The position numbers and the translations under genes were made by a program. A stretch of DNA of 64,000 nucleotides from Myxococcota bacterium (GTDB lineage Bacteria; Myxococcota; XYA12-FULL-58-9; JALHOP01): NCBI GenBank assembly GCA_022842935.1, contig JALHOP010000002.1, forward strand, positions 186,001-250,000, read 5' to 3'. How positions within the stretch are numbered: position 1 is the stretch's first letter; every line of letters begins with the position of its first letter. The notes under the pieces are model-generated. The model had not been told where the DNA came from and searched no databases. It saw nothing but the letters and a program-made list of their open reading frames with translations. Of this stretch, positions 32,360 to 40,733 are shown piece after piece.

Positions 32360-33559
32360 TCAAACGCTGGTACGACTTGGCAAAGCCGCTCTGGCACGGC
32401 GCGCCAGATCAGCTTCGAATTGCTCTCTACTCGTTTGTAGCGCGCGTTGGAACTGCGGCTCTTTCAGAGCCTTGCGCGCATTCACACTGAGCTCCTGGGC
32501 GAGCTGCAGGACGCCACCGTTCACGGCCGCGTTCATCCCGGCAATGGCACGATAATACGCCACCTGGCCACGAACGCGCGCGCAGGCCTCCATCAAGCCC
32601 TGGAGGACGAGAGCCTTGTCGCGCGAGGTCCAGCCTGGCCGGCGCGCAAGACGCGCCCCCCAAGGGTCGAGGAATGGACTCGGCGGCTTCATGAGGTCAG
32701 GGTCGACACGCAGCTCGCGCATGGCGCGCAGGGGATAATTACGATGGCCTTCGGCAGAGAGCAGCTCACGGTAGAGCTTCGCCGCAATGGCATAGGCGCC
32801 ACCGAAGCGCTCTGGTCGCTCGTGCGCAAGCCGTCCAATGGCCTCGCGCGCGGGATGGGGGTGCCCCACCGAAAAGCCCTGATCGATGTCGCCAGCGTTG
32901 TGCGTGATAATGGCGGCGAGCATCAGCATGTCGCGCTCGCGGCCCTTGGTGTCGACGAGGGTCATGAACGCCTCGGACTCGCGCTCGACCTGCCGTAGCG
33001 CGCAAGCCTCGAGCTCACCTGCCCCCTGGGTGTCCCCTGCGTTCATGAGCGCCTGCATTCCGGCAGTGAGGATGGAGAGCTTCTCGCCGTCATGGCCAGA
33101 GAGGGCGCGGCCGTCTTCGTCGGGCACCCAGCTCTGTGTCACAGCGCGTACGTCCCAGGTGTCCGTCGCAAGAGCGATGTCCTTCATGGCGGTCAGCGCG
33201 TCGCGTGACAGCTTGCGATCGAACCACAGATGGTTGCGGATCTTGGTGTCGACGTCCGACGGAACGAACGTCGCGACGGTCGAGAAGTGCGCGCCGACAC
33301 AGAGCTCGAAGTAGCGCACCCATTCCTGCTCGCTGGGCTTTGGAGTACTCTTGAGCTCACCGCCATTGCGGACGATGCGCCAGTAGGGCGTCGTGTCGAG
33401 CGTGAAGCGCAGCCGCTCTTCGGAGTAGGTCGGCGTGATCTCGAGGACGTCGCGGTCGTAGAGAAACGGCGCCGTGTTGCGCACGATGTCGACGAGCGTT
33501 TCGGGGGCGATGAAGTTCGCGAAAGTCTGTTTGGCCACGGTGTGCTGCGCGCAAACCAC
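32360..33559 (-). CDS. Unknown protein divergent from topoisomerase VI
   Basis: 399 residues from GTG 33559. The frame stays open back to 33626 (ISDWQKIVV precedes), but without ATG, GTG or TTG, so a rarer start (ATT or CTG) is possible. No family recognised. No signal peptide or membrane helix is evident. It looks mostly helical, with conserved-looking segments such as FANFIAPETLVDIVRNTAPFLYDRD, HNAGDIDQGFSVGHPHP and a Gln/Arg-rich helical end. It shares a promoter region of about 106 bases with top6B and is followed by the DUF3052-like gene. A link to the topoisomerase is suggested only by position. Confidence 0.7.
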   Translation of the reverse strand: MVCAQHTVAKQTFANFIAPETLVDIVRNTAPFLYDRDVLEITPTYSEERLRFTLDTTPYWRIVRNGGELKSTPKPSEQEWVRYFELCVGAHFSTVATFVPSDVDTKIRNHLWFDRKLSRDALTAMKDIALATDTWDVRAVTQSWVPDEDGRALSGHDGEKLSILTAGMQALMNAGDTQGAGELEACALRQVERESEAFMTLVDTKGRERDMLMLAAIITHNAGDIDQGFSVGHPHPAREAIGRLAHERPERFGGAYAIAAKLYRELLSAEGHRNYPLRAMRELRVDPDLMKPPSPFLDPWGARLARRPGWTSRDKALVLQGLMEACARVRGQVAYYRAIAGMNAAVNGGVLQLAQELSVNARKALKEPQFQRALQTSREQFEADLARRARAALPSRTSV

Positions 33560-33665
33560 GATCTTCTGCCAGTCCGAAATCTGAACGTGCGTACAGCAAT
33601 GTGTTGACGGGATCCCCCAGTACAGCTAATCGGCCGGATAGCCGACTTTTTGGAGGTCGAAAACC

Positions 33666-35732
33666 TTGGCCAAGAAAGCCGCCGCCCGTCGCCCCGCACC
33701 CAAGGCTAAACCCGCGCCCAAGTCTTCGAAGAAGGCCGCTGCAGCGCAGCAGAGTCTCGACTTCGGAGCTACCGCCGCGAAAGGCAAGCGCGCTGCCGCC
33801 GCCCCCGAAGGCGTCGATCTGACCGCCGAAGCGGAAGCCGCGGTCCTCGAGGGTCGCAAGAGCAAGAAGGCTCCGGCCACCGAAGATGCCGACGCGCCCA
33901 AGAAGAAAGAGCGCACCCGCGTCTCCGCCGAGAAGATGAGCGAGATGCAGCGTGAGATCTCGATCAGCGAGTTCTTCACGAAGAATCGCCACCTGCTCGG
34001 CTTCGACAACGCTTCGCGCGCCCTGCTCACCTCCATCAAAGAGGCGGTCGACAACTCGCTCGACGCTTGCGAAGAAGCGGGCATCCTCCCCGACATCAAG
34101 GTGGTCATCGAGCAGCAGAGCGAGACCCGCTACAAGATGCACGTCGAGGACAACGGTCCTGGCATCGTCAAAGCCCAGGTGCCCAAGGTCTTCGGCAAGC
34201 TCCTCTACGGCTCGAAGTTCCACCGCTTGCGCCAGTCGCGCGGCCAGCAGGGCATCGGCATCAGCGCCGCTGGCATGTACGGCCAGCTCACCACCGGCAA
34301 GCCCGTCGTGGTCACCTCGAAGACTGGTAAGGGCAAGCCTGCCTACCACTACCACCTGCGCATCGACACCAACGCCAACAAGCCGGTCATCGTCCACGAA
34401 GACGAGTTCGACTGGGGCGACAAAGACCACGGCACCGAAGTCGCGATCGAGATGGAGGCCTCGTACAAGGGCGGCAAGAAGGGCATCGACGAGTTCATTC
34501 AGCAGGTGGCCTTTGCAAACCCCCACTTGCGGCTCGAGTACTGGCGCCCCGGCAAGCCCCCGCTCGTTTATCCGCGCGTCACCAACGAGCTACCGCCCGA
34601 GGCCAAGGAGATCAAGCCGCACCCGTATGGCGTCGAGCTCGGCATGCTCATGCGCCTAATGCAGGGGTCGAACGAGAACACCGTCGCCGCTCTCTTGCAG
34701 TCGGAGTTCTCGCGCGTCACGAGCAGCGTCTCACAAGAGATCCTCGGCAAGGCCAAGGTGTCCGCACGCAAGCGTCCCCGTGATGTCAGCCAGGCCGAGG
34801 CCGAAGCCATCTACAAGGCCATCTCCGAGACCAAGATCATGGCGCCGCCCACCAACTGTCTCGCGCCTATCGGCGAAGAGGCGCTAGTCGAGGGCTTGAA
34901 AGCGCTGCTCGTGCAGCAGCACTTCGCCGCCGAAGAGGCGCGTCAACGCAAGAAGGCAGAAGACGAGGCCGCAGCGGCAGCGGGCGGCGAAGAGGCGGCC
35001 GCGGCAGCAGCGAGCGCCGCTGAGAGCAAGATCACCGAGGCCTTGTCGGCCGTCACCGAGATCAAGCCCGACGAAGACGAAGAGGACGCCGAGCTCGCGA
35101 AGTTCAGCCTGACCGTTGGGGCGGACGAAGCCGCGGCGGACGCAATCCGCGCCGGCGTCATCAACATCTTCGGTCAGCCTACCTTCATGACCGCGTGCAC
35201 CCGGCCCCCGAAGGTCTACCGCGGTAACCCCTTCCAGGTCGAAGCTGCGATCGCCTGGGGCGGGGAGCTTCCAGCCGACGAGCTGGCGCAAGTCGTGCGG
35301 TTCGCCAATCGCGTGCCCCTGCTCTACCAGCAAGGCGCCTGCGCCATGACGCAAGCAGTCCTGCGCACCAACTGGAAGGGCTACGACGTCGAGCAGTCAC
35401 GCGGCGCGCTGCCTACCGGTCCGCTCCTCGTGATGGTCCACATCGCATCGGTGTGGGTGCCCTTCACCTCCGAGGCCAAGGAGGCGGTTGCGCACTACGA
35501 CGAGATCATCAACGAGCTCAAGTCCGCGCTGCAGGAATGCGGCCGTCGGTTGTCGCGCCACATCCGCCGCAAGCGTCGCGCCGCGGACGAGCTCAAGAAG
35601 GCGAACTACATTCAGAAGTACATCCCCCACATTGGCGAGGCCCTGCAGCAAATCTTGGGTCTGTCGAATCCGCAAAAAGAGACGACCATCGAGAAGCTCA
35701 CCGGCATTCTCGAGCGCTCGCGCAAACTCTAA
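33666..35732 (+). CDS. top6B: DNA topoisomerase VI subunit B
   Basis: ATPase subunit of a type IIB topoisomerase, rare in bacteria. 688 residues. TTG start with GGAGGT nine bases upstream. A Lys/Ala/Pro-rich basic tail (about 1-95) precedes the GHKL ATPase domain. Its N box is EAVDNSLDA (126-134), its G1 box DNGPGI (162-167) and its G2 box [14 protein letters not shown] (about 194-207). A helix-two-turn-helix and transducer domain follow ([60 protein letters not shown]). An Ala/Glu-rich insertion sits near residues 420-460. The end ([23 protein letters not shown]) matches Top6B. Followed after 18 bases by subunit A. Confidence 0.95.
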   Translation: MAKKAAARRPAPKAKPAPKSSKKAAAAQQSLDFGATAAKGKRAAAAPEGVDLTAEAEAAVLEGRKSKKAPATEDADAPKKKERTRVSAEKMSEMQREISISEFFTKNRHLLGFDNASRALLTSIKEAVDNSLDACEEAGILPDIKVVIEQQSETRYKMHVEDNGPGIVKAQVPKVFGKLLYGSKFHRLRQSRGQQGIGISAAGMYGQLTTGKPVVVTSKTGKGKPAYHYHLRIDTNANKPVIVHEDEFDWGDKDHGTEVAIEMEASYKGGKKGIDEFIQQVAFANPHLRLEYWRPGKPPLVYPRVTNELPPEAKEIKPHPYGVELGMLMRLMQGSNENTVAALLQSEFSRVTSSVSQEILGKAKVSARKRPRDVSQAEAEAIYKAISETKIMAPPTNCLAPIGEEALVEGLKALLVQQHFAAEEARQRKKAEDEAAAAAGGEEAAAAAASAAESKITEALSAVTEIKPDEDEEDAELAKFSLTVGADEAAADAIRAGVINIFGQPTFMTACTRPPKVYRGNPFQVEAAIAWGGELPADELAQVVRFANRVPLLYQQGACAMTQAVLRTNWKGYDVEQSRGALPTGPLLVMVHIASVWVPFTSEAKEAVAHYDEIINELKSALQECGRRLSRHIRRKRRAADELKKANYIQKYIPHIGEALQQILGLSNPQKETTIEKLTGILERSRKL

Positions 35733-35750
35733 CTTCGCACGAGGTTCACC

Positions 35751-36914
35751 ATGGCAAAGAAGACTCCAAAGAGCGAAGGCACAAGCCGCGTCCGCGGCGA
35801 AGACCAGGCGAGAAAAGACAAGGTCACCAACAAGGCGATCGATGACGTCGCCGAGAACATCTACAAGACGATCTTGAAAGAAGTGAAACCGGATCTCGCG
35901 ATGCCGGTTCGCTCCCTCGCCAACGTCAACTACAACCAGAAGACGGGCTTCTTCAAAATCGGCCGCGGCATGAAGACGCGCACGCTCACGGTCAACACAG
36001 TGAAGACCTTCGCGCAGACGCTGCGCATGATGGCGCTCTCGAAGGAGCTCATCCAGACCAACGACTTCGCCACGAAGCGAGACGCCTACTATCAGTCGAA
36101 GAACTGGCAAGAGGCGAAGTTCGACGAGCAGCCCGAGTCCGACACCGTGATGGACGACATCGAGGCGATGTTCTCGATCCACGGGGTGTCGCGTGAAGAG
36201 ATGCGATTCGTGCCGCAAGAGCACGGCGGCGCCGTCGCTGGTGAGCTCGTCGTCGTCGACCGCGACATGGAGACGGGTCGGCGCATCGAGATCGACTGCA
36301 CGAACTTCGGCTCTGGCGCCTACTCGGTACCCTCGTGGGTCGAGCACCTCGAGTTCCGCAGCAAGGCCAAGTTCATCATGGCCATCGAGACGCACGGTAT
36401 GTTCCAGCGTCTGCAGTCGCACAACTACTGGCGTAAGGCGGGGTGTATCCTCGTCTCCTTGGGCGGCGTGCCGTCTCGCGCCTGCCGCCGCTTCATTCGG
36501 CGCCTCTCTGACGAGCTCAATTTGCCGGTGTATGCTTTCACGGACTGCGACCCGTACGGGATCTCGAACATCTACCGTACGCTGAAGGTTGGCTCCGGTA
36601 ACGCGGCGCACATCAACCAGTTCTTCTGCGTACCGAACGCCCGCTATCTGGGCCTCACCCCCCAGGACATCATCGACTGGGATCTGAAGGACGCAACCCA
36701 CGTGCTGGGCGAGGTCGACATCAAGCGCGCCAAAGACGCTCTGAAGAACGACCCGTTCTTCACCGAGCACAAGACCTGGGCGAAGGCGATGGAGCAGCTC
36801 ATGAAGATGGGCGTGCGCGCCGAGCAGCAGGCGCTCTCGAAGCACGGCTTGAACTTCGTCATCGAAAAGTACCTGCCGGAGAAGCTCAAGAACGTTTCGA
36901 AGTTCTTGCCGTAG
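35751..36914 (+). CDS. top6A: DNA topoisomerase VI subunit A (Spo11-like)
   Basis: DNA-cleaving subunit of topoisomerase VI. 387 residues, ATG 35751. The 5Y-CAP domain has TKRDAYYQSKNW, with Tyr113/Tyr114 as the likely nucleophile site. The Toprim domain has the metal-binding Glu213 (AIETHGMFQRL) and D265-C-D267 (FTDCDPYGISNIYRTLKVGS). GGVPSRACRRFIRRLSDE, LGLTPQDI and the helical tail also match the Top6A/Spo11 family. All catalytic residues are present, so with Top6B this should be a working enzyme. Base composition matches the neighbours, so any transfer from archaea is old. Confidence 0.95.
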   Translation: MAKKTPKSEGTSRVRGEDQARKDKVTNKAIDDVAENIYKTILKEVKPDLAMPVRSLANVNYNQKTGFFKIGRGMKTRTLTVNTVKTFAQTLRMMALSKELIQTNDFATKRDAYYQSKNWQEAKFDEQPESDTVMDDIEAMFSIHGVSREEMRFVPQEHGGAVAGELVVVDRDMETGRRIEIDCTNFGSGAYSVPSWVEHLEFRSKAKFIMAIETHGMFQRLQSHNYWRKAGCILVSLGGVPSRACRRFIRRLSDELNLPVYAFTDCDPYGISNIYRTLKVGSGNAAHINQFFCVPNARYLGLTPQDIIDWDLKDATHVLGEVDIKRAKDALKNDPFFTEHKTWAKAMEQLMKMGVRAEQQALSKHGLNFVIEKYLPEKLKNVSKFLP

Positions 36915-37017
36915 AGTTTCAGCCCTTTTCAGCTCACCGCGATATGCTCCGGCGTGCGCAGCTCGACGTCCTGCGCGACCATTGAGCCGTGGCGGGCGAC
37001 TCTCTCGCCGGTTGCGC

Positions 37018-37842
37018 TCACGGAGCCGTGCGTGGGTCCCAGCCGGTGACGAGGCCCTCTTCGAGCCCGTCGAGCGTCGCCATGTGGACCTCGCCAAGCG
37101 TGAAGTCGAGCGCGGCGAGATTCTCGGCGAGGCGCGCGGGGCGCGTCGATTTCGGCAGCACCACGAGCCCTTTTTCGAGGCCCCAGCGCAGTAGCACCTG
37201 CGCAGGGGTACGCCCGAGCGCGCTCGCTAAGCGAACGAGGGCTGGATGCGCAAGGCGCAGGCCCTTGGTGAGCGGACTGTACGCTTCGACCACGATGCCG
37301 TGCGCCTCGCATAGTAAGCGTAACTCGCGCTGCTGCAGAAACGGGCTCGCCTCCACCTGATTTACGCTCGGTGGTTCGTGACAGACGGCAAGCAGCTCGC
37401 GCAGGTGGTGCGGCATGAAGTTGCTGACGCCAATGGCGCGCACGCAGCCCTCAGCGCGCAGGCGCTCGAGGGCTCGCCAGGAATCGAGGCGCCTTCCGAC
37501 CACCGGCCAGTGGAGCAAAACGAGGTCGACGCGGTCGAAGCGCATGGTCGCAAGCGAGGCATCGAGGGCCCGCAGCGTCTCATCGTAGCCCTGCTCATCG
37601 TTCCAGATTTTGGTCGTGACGAAAACAGCGTCGCGCGGCAGCCCGGAGGCGCGTATCGCGTCGGCAACGTCCGCCTCGTTGCCGTAGAAGCGCGCGGTGT
37701 CGATGTGACGATAGCCACATGCGAGGGCTTCGCGAACCACGCGTCGCGTCTCGGCGCCGGTTGGAGTACGGAACACACCAAGGCCAACCTGCGGAATGTG
37801 CAAGCCGCCGCGCATTGGAATGAGTGGTTGGTTGACGCTCAT
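37018..37842 (-). CDS. Aldo/keto reductase
   Basis: NADPH-dependent carbonyl reductase of the 2,5-diketo-D-gluconate reductase type, 274 residues from ATG 37842. Catalytic residues are seen in order: Asp and Tyr in DTARFYGNE, Lys in TTKIWNDEQGYDE and His in VLLHWPV. NADP-binding ends: LPKSTRPARLAEN. Proteins of this class reduce methylglyoxal and related aldehydes. It is the last gene of a minus-strand run behind the GFA and DJ-1 genes (64 bases after the GFA stop), so a detoxification role is likely. The start site is chosen at SVNQPLIPMRGG, since the upstream frame overlaps the GFA gene. Confidence 0.9.
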   Translation of the reverse strand: MSVNQPLIPMRGGLHIPQVGLGVFRTPTGAETRRVVREALACGYRHIDTARFYGNEADVADAIRASGLPRDAVFVTTKIWNDEQGYDETLRALDASLATMRFDRVDLVLLHWPVVGRRLDSWRALERLRAEGCVRAIGVSNFMPHHLRELLAVCHEPPSVNQVEASPFLQQRELRLLCEAHGIVVEAYSPLTKGLRLAHPALVRLASALGRTPAQVLLRWGLEKGLVVLPKSTRPARLAENLAALDFTLGEVHMATLDGLEEGLVTGWDPRTAP

Positions 37843-37906
37843 GACGCTCCGCTCGGGCGTTCGCGGGGTGACGAGAGCGCGGCACGCCGCTTGGTGGTTG
37901 CCGGCC

Positions 37907-38782
37907 TCACCAGAACGCCGGCCGCTCGGGCATTGGGGCGTGACACGCGCCGCAGCTGGCGTGGTCATCGGAGACATCTTCGAGCGCGCCGCACGCGGCG
38001 CAACGCACCCAGATGCGATTGATGCGCGTCGGCATCCAGACGCTCGTCCAGACCGAGGCGACGAAGCGCTCTCCGAACAGCTCCTTCATCGCAACGGCGT
38101 GGTGCTTTGCGAGCGCACGCTTCATCGACACCTGGTCTTCCCAGGCGGTCACCGTGAAACCGCGTAGGCCCGTGAAGCCCGTAACGATGGAGATGAAGCC
38201 AGGCTCGGCGAGGAAGTCCTTTAGATTCTCGCGTGAGTGCGCTCGGATGCGCTCACGTTCGGGCGCGTCGCTTGCGGTGATCCAGGTGAGCGCGATGACG
38301 CCGGGCGGCCTGGGGTTCCCCGAGGCAGAGCGCATCGCGTAGCCATATTGCGCAGACGCGCTGGCGATCGGCGCTTCGAGCGCCAAGGCGACGAAGTCTG
38401 TCGGGCTCAAGGGACCCACGCGCGGCATATCGTACCAGGCGGGCTTTTGCTCTTCCCACAGGTTCTTCACGACGCGACGCGGAAGGTCACGCGCGAAGAG
38501 CCCCGCTGAAACCATGATCCGCGTGCCCTCGAGTGGACGCTTGGCGAGCCGACTACCGCAGTGGGCGCAGAATCCGCGCTCGTTCTCGGGCGATGATTTG
38601 TACCAACGGATGTACTCCTCACCCTCCCAGTGCACCGCAGACCGTTCAGCGGCGAGCAACGCGAAGAAGTTCCCGTGGAGCTTCTGACAGTCGGCGCAGT
38701 GGCAGGCGATGATGCCAGCGCTCGCGACAGGCATGCGGACCCGTACGCGCTCGCAGTGGCACGAGCCAACGAGCGCGCTCAT
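37907..38782 (-). CDS. GFA-domain protein with a second domain and a zinc ribbon
   Basis: 291 residues from ATG 38782. N-terminal GFA (DUF636) domain with zinc Cys in GSCHCERVRV, CHCADCQKLHGNFFA and FCAHCGSRLAKR. The middle (PPGVIALTWITAS to SVWMP) resembles a ferredoxin-like mono-oxygenase/stress dimer domain. The end (RCAACGALEDVSDDHASCGACH) is a four-Cys ribbon. GFA proteins are linked to thiol-dependent aldehyde handling. The start overlaps the stop of the DJ-1 gene (TGATG), so they are coupled. The domain fusion is unusual. Confidence 0.85.
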   Translation of the reverse strand: MSALVGSCHCERVRVRMPVASAGIIACHCADCQKLHGNFFALLAAERSAVHWEGEEYIRWYKSSPENERGFCAHCGSRLAKRPLEGTRIMVSAGLFARDLPRRVVKNLWEEQKPAWYDMPRVGPLSPTDFVALALEAPIASASAQYGYAMRSASGNPRPPGVIALTWITASDAPERERIRAHSRENLKDFLAEPGFISIVTGFTGLRGFTVTAWEDQVSMKRALAKHHAVAMKELFGERFVASVWTSVWMPTRINRIWVRCAACGALEDVSDDHASCGACHAPMPERPAFW

Positions 38783-39609
38783 CAGCGGCCGAGTGTCGCC
38801 ACGATGAGGCTTGCCGTCTCGGCACCGGAGAAGTTCTGCTGACCGGTGATGAGGTTGCCATCGCGGACCGCAAAACCGCGCCACAAACCGCCCTGAACGA
38901 AGTTGACGCCGAGCTTCTTCAGCTCGTCTTCGATGCGCCATGGCATCAAGTGCTTGTCACGCGAGAGCGCGCCCATGCTCCACACTGCGTTATCGGCGAA
39001 GTCTTCTTCGACGTTGGCAAAGCCAGTAACCGTCTTACCCTTTGCGAGCAGCTCGCCGTTCGACAACCGCGCGTAGCGCAACAATGCTACGCCGTGGCAG
39101 AGCGCGGCGGCGATCTTGCCGCTCTCGTAGAACGCTACGAACTTCTTGTGGAGGTCGGTCGCCTTCTCGAAGCTGAACATCGGCGCCTGACCGCCAGCGA
39201 CGACGATGGCGTCGAAACGCGCGACGTCGATCGCGGATGCCGGCTTGGTGTTTTCGACCAAGGCAGCCAGGCTTGGCGTGTGGATGAAGCCCATGCTGAT
39301 GAGGTCGGAGGCTGAGTAGCCACTCGCGTCGCGCGGGTCGCTCATACCGTCGGCCGCGCAACGCCCGCCGCTGGGACTGAAGATCTCGACCTCGTAGCCA
39401 GCCTCGTGGAACGTGAAATACGGATGCGTCAGCTCCGACCACCAGAATCCGACCGGCCACCCGGTCGTGGTCGACGTGGCGGGGTTTGCAATGACGATGG
39501 CGACGCGCTTGGGCTTGCTCTTGTTCGAGGGATTCGGATCTCTGAGGCTCACGACGTTGCGCTCCACGGACGAGGACGATGTGTCCCTGCGTGCAACGAC
39601 TATGGGCAT
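38782..39609 (-). CDS. DJ-1/PfpI superfamily protein (Hsp31-like)
   Basis: 275 residues. Nucleophile elbow AALCHGVALL with Cys171-His172, and the partner Glu in GFWWSELTHPYFTF. The layout VAIVIANPAT, EVEIFSPSGG, FDAIVVAGGQAPMFSFEKA is that of class I Hsp31/DJ-1 glyoxalases and chaperones, which convert methylglyoxal to lactate without glutathione. The 34-residue N-terminal stretch before KRVAIV is disordered. The start lies 40 bases from an inverted repeat with the same half-site as the one at the LysR start. It heads the run DJ-1, GFA, aldo/keto reductase. Confidence 0.88.
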   Translation of the reverse strand: MPIVVARRDTSSSSVERNVVSLRDPNPSNKSKPKRVAIVIANPATSTTTGWPVGFWWSELTHPYFTFHEAGYEVEIFSPSGGRCAADGMSDPRDASGYSASDLISMGFIHTPSLAALVENTKPASAIDVARFDAIVVAGGQAPMFSFEKATDLHKKFVAFYESGKIAAALCHGVALLRYARLSNGELLAKGKTVTGFANVEEDFADNAVWSMGALSRDKHLMPWRIEDELKKLGVNFVQGGLWRGFAVRDGNLITGQQNFSGAETASLIVATLGR

Positions 39610-39648
39610 CGCGTTTCATGCAGACAACGCAGTAGAAATGAAGTCGTT

Positions 39649-39665
39649 GTTGCACTCCGTGCAAC
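39649..39665. promoter_or_regulatory. Inverted repeat ahead of the DJ-1 gene, likely LysR operator
   Basis: GTTGCAC-TCC-GTGCAAC: perfect 7-base arms around three bases. The half-site TTGCA and the 9-mer TGCAACTAT recur in the palindrome at the LysR start codon. The site lies between the LysR stop and the DJ-1 start. Confidence 0.6.
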
Positions 39666-39678
39666 TATCGATGGAGCT

Positions 39679-40671
39679 TCAGCGCTTAGGCGCCTTGCGA
39701 CGCCGACGTCTACTTTGACCTGATGTCGGGTCTGTCGCGTCGAGGCGGGTGCGCGCTTCTTCGTGGCGCTCGCTGGCTACCTCTTTGGCGGCACGCAGGA
39801 AGACCTCGCGCAGGAAGCGATGACCAGCGTCGCGATCGAGACGGGGATGCCAGACGAGGCTCAGCGCGTACGGGCGCAACTTGATGGGGACCTCGAAGAG
39901 CCGCAGACCGAGAGATGCCGCGTAGCGTTTGGCTATCCGCTCCGAGACCGTGAGCACGTAGTCGGTCTCGCCGACGATTTGCAACGCAGTCACGAAGTAC
40001 GGCACTGCGCGGGCGACGGTGCGGGCAAGGCCCCGTTCGGCGAGAACGTCGTCGAGATAGCCGCCGGGTTTGCCGCGTGGCGCGATCTGCACGTGCGGCA
40101 AACGCACGAACTGCTCGAGCGTCAGCCGCCCACTCTCCGCAGGATGCCCGCGGCGAAGGACACAGACAAAGCGATCAGTCAGGAGCTGACGCGTCCGCAT
40201 TTCCTGGGGAAGGTCGCCGTAGATGCCAACCGCGAGGTCGGACCCGTGGTCACGGAGGAGGGAAGGATCGTCCGGAGAGTTTGGCACGAAGCGCACGCAG
40301 ACCCGCGGCGCTTCCTCTCTGAGGATGCGGTCGACCGCTCCCCCGAGGACGGTGAGGACATAGTCAGTCGCGTGGACCACGAAAGTCCGCGCGAGCTCAC
40401 GCGGGACGAACGGCCTTTCAGGCTCGAGTGTGCGTCGTGCCTCGGTGACGACATGGTGCACTTGCGGCTTGAGCGCCTGCGCGCGAGGTGTCAGCAGCAT
40501 TCCGCGTCCGGAGCGCACGAGGATGGGGTCGGCGAAGCGCTCGCGGATCCGCGCTAGGGCATGGCTCATCGCGGGTGTCGATAGCCCGACGCGACGGGCA
40601 GCACCGGTGACGCTGCCCTCTTGGAGCAACGCGTCGAGGGAGACCAACAGGCCGAGGTCTGAAGATTCCAT
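39679..40671 (-). CDS. LysR-family transcriptional regulator
   Basis: About 330 residues from ATG 40671; TTG at 40680 would add three. N-terminal helix-turn-helix (LLVSLDALLQEGSVTGAARRVGLSTPAMSHALARIRERFADPILVRSG) and a co-inducer domain of the periplasmic-binding type. A basic C-terminal tail (QSRRRRRKAPKR). A strong palindrome lies just ahead of the start codon, fitting autoregulation. The same half-site precedes the DJ-1 gene 70 bases downstream, so it probably controls the carbonyl-handling genes that follow. The inducer is unknown. Confidence 0.92.
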   Translation of the reverse strand: MESSDLGLLVSLDALLQEGSVTGAARRVGLSTPAMSHALARIRERFADPILVRSGRGMLLTPRAQALKPQVHHVVTEARRTLEPERPFVPRELARTFVVHATDYVLTVLGGAVDRILREEAPRVCVRFVPNSPDDPSLLRDHGSDLAVGIYGDLPQEMRTRQLLTDRFVCVLRRGHPAESGRLTLEQFVRLPHVQIAPRGKPGGYLDDVLAERGLARTVARAVPYFVTALQIVGETDYVLTVSERIAKRYAASLGLRLFEVPIKLRPYALSLVWHPRLDRDAGHRFLREVFLRAAKEVASERHEEARTRLDATDPTSGQSRRRRRKAPKR

Positions 40672-40672
40672 G

Positions 40673-40704
40673 CGATGCAACTATGAAAAGAACAAGTTGC
40701 ATCG
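40673..40704. promoter_or_regulatory. Inverted repeat at the LysR start, likely autoregulatory operator
   Basis: CGATGCAACT-N12-AGTTGCATCG: perfect 10-base arms with a 12-base spacer, ending one base from the regulator's ATG. Half-site TTGCA is shared with the site at 39649-39665. Confidence 0.65.
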
Positions 40705-40733
40705 GTCAAGATGCTATGAGGCGGGCACTCGCT

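Noticed and set aside
33357-34526. 389-residue minus-strand ORF over the top6B start
   Set aside because: It covers the GHKL domain coding region in reverse, is rich in Leu, Val, Gly and Asp, has no domain, and conflicts with the 399-residue gene.
35397-37097. 566-residue minus-strand ORF
   Set aside because: It is antisense to top6A, whose motifs and length are convincing. The reverse frame is open because of codon bias in GC-rich DNA, and it has no recognisable domain.
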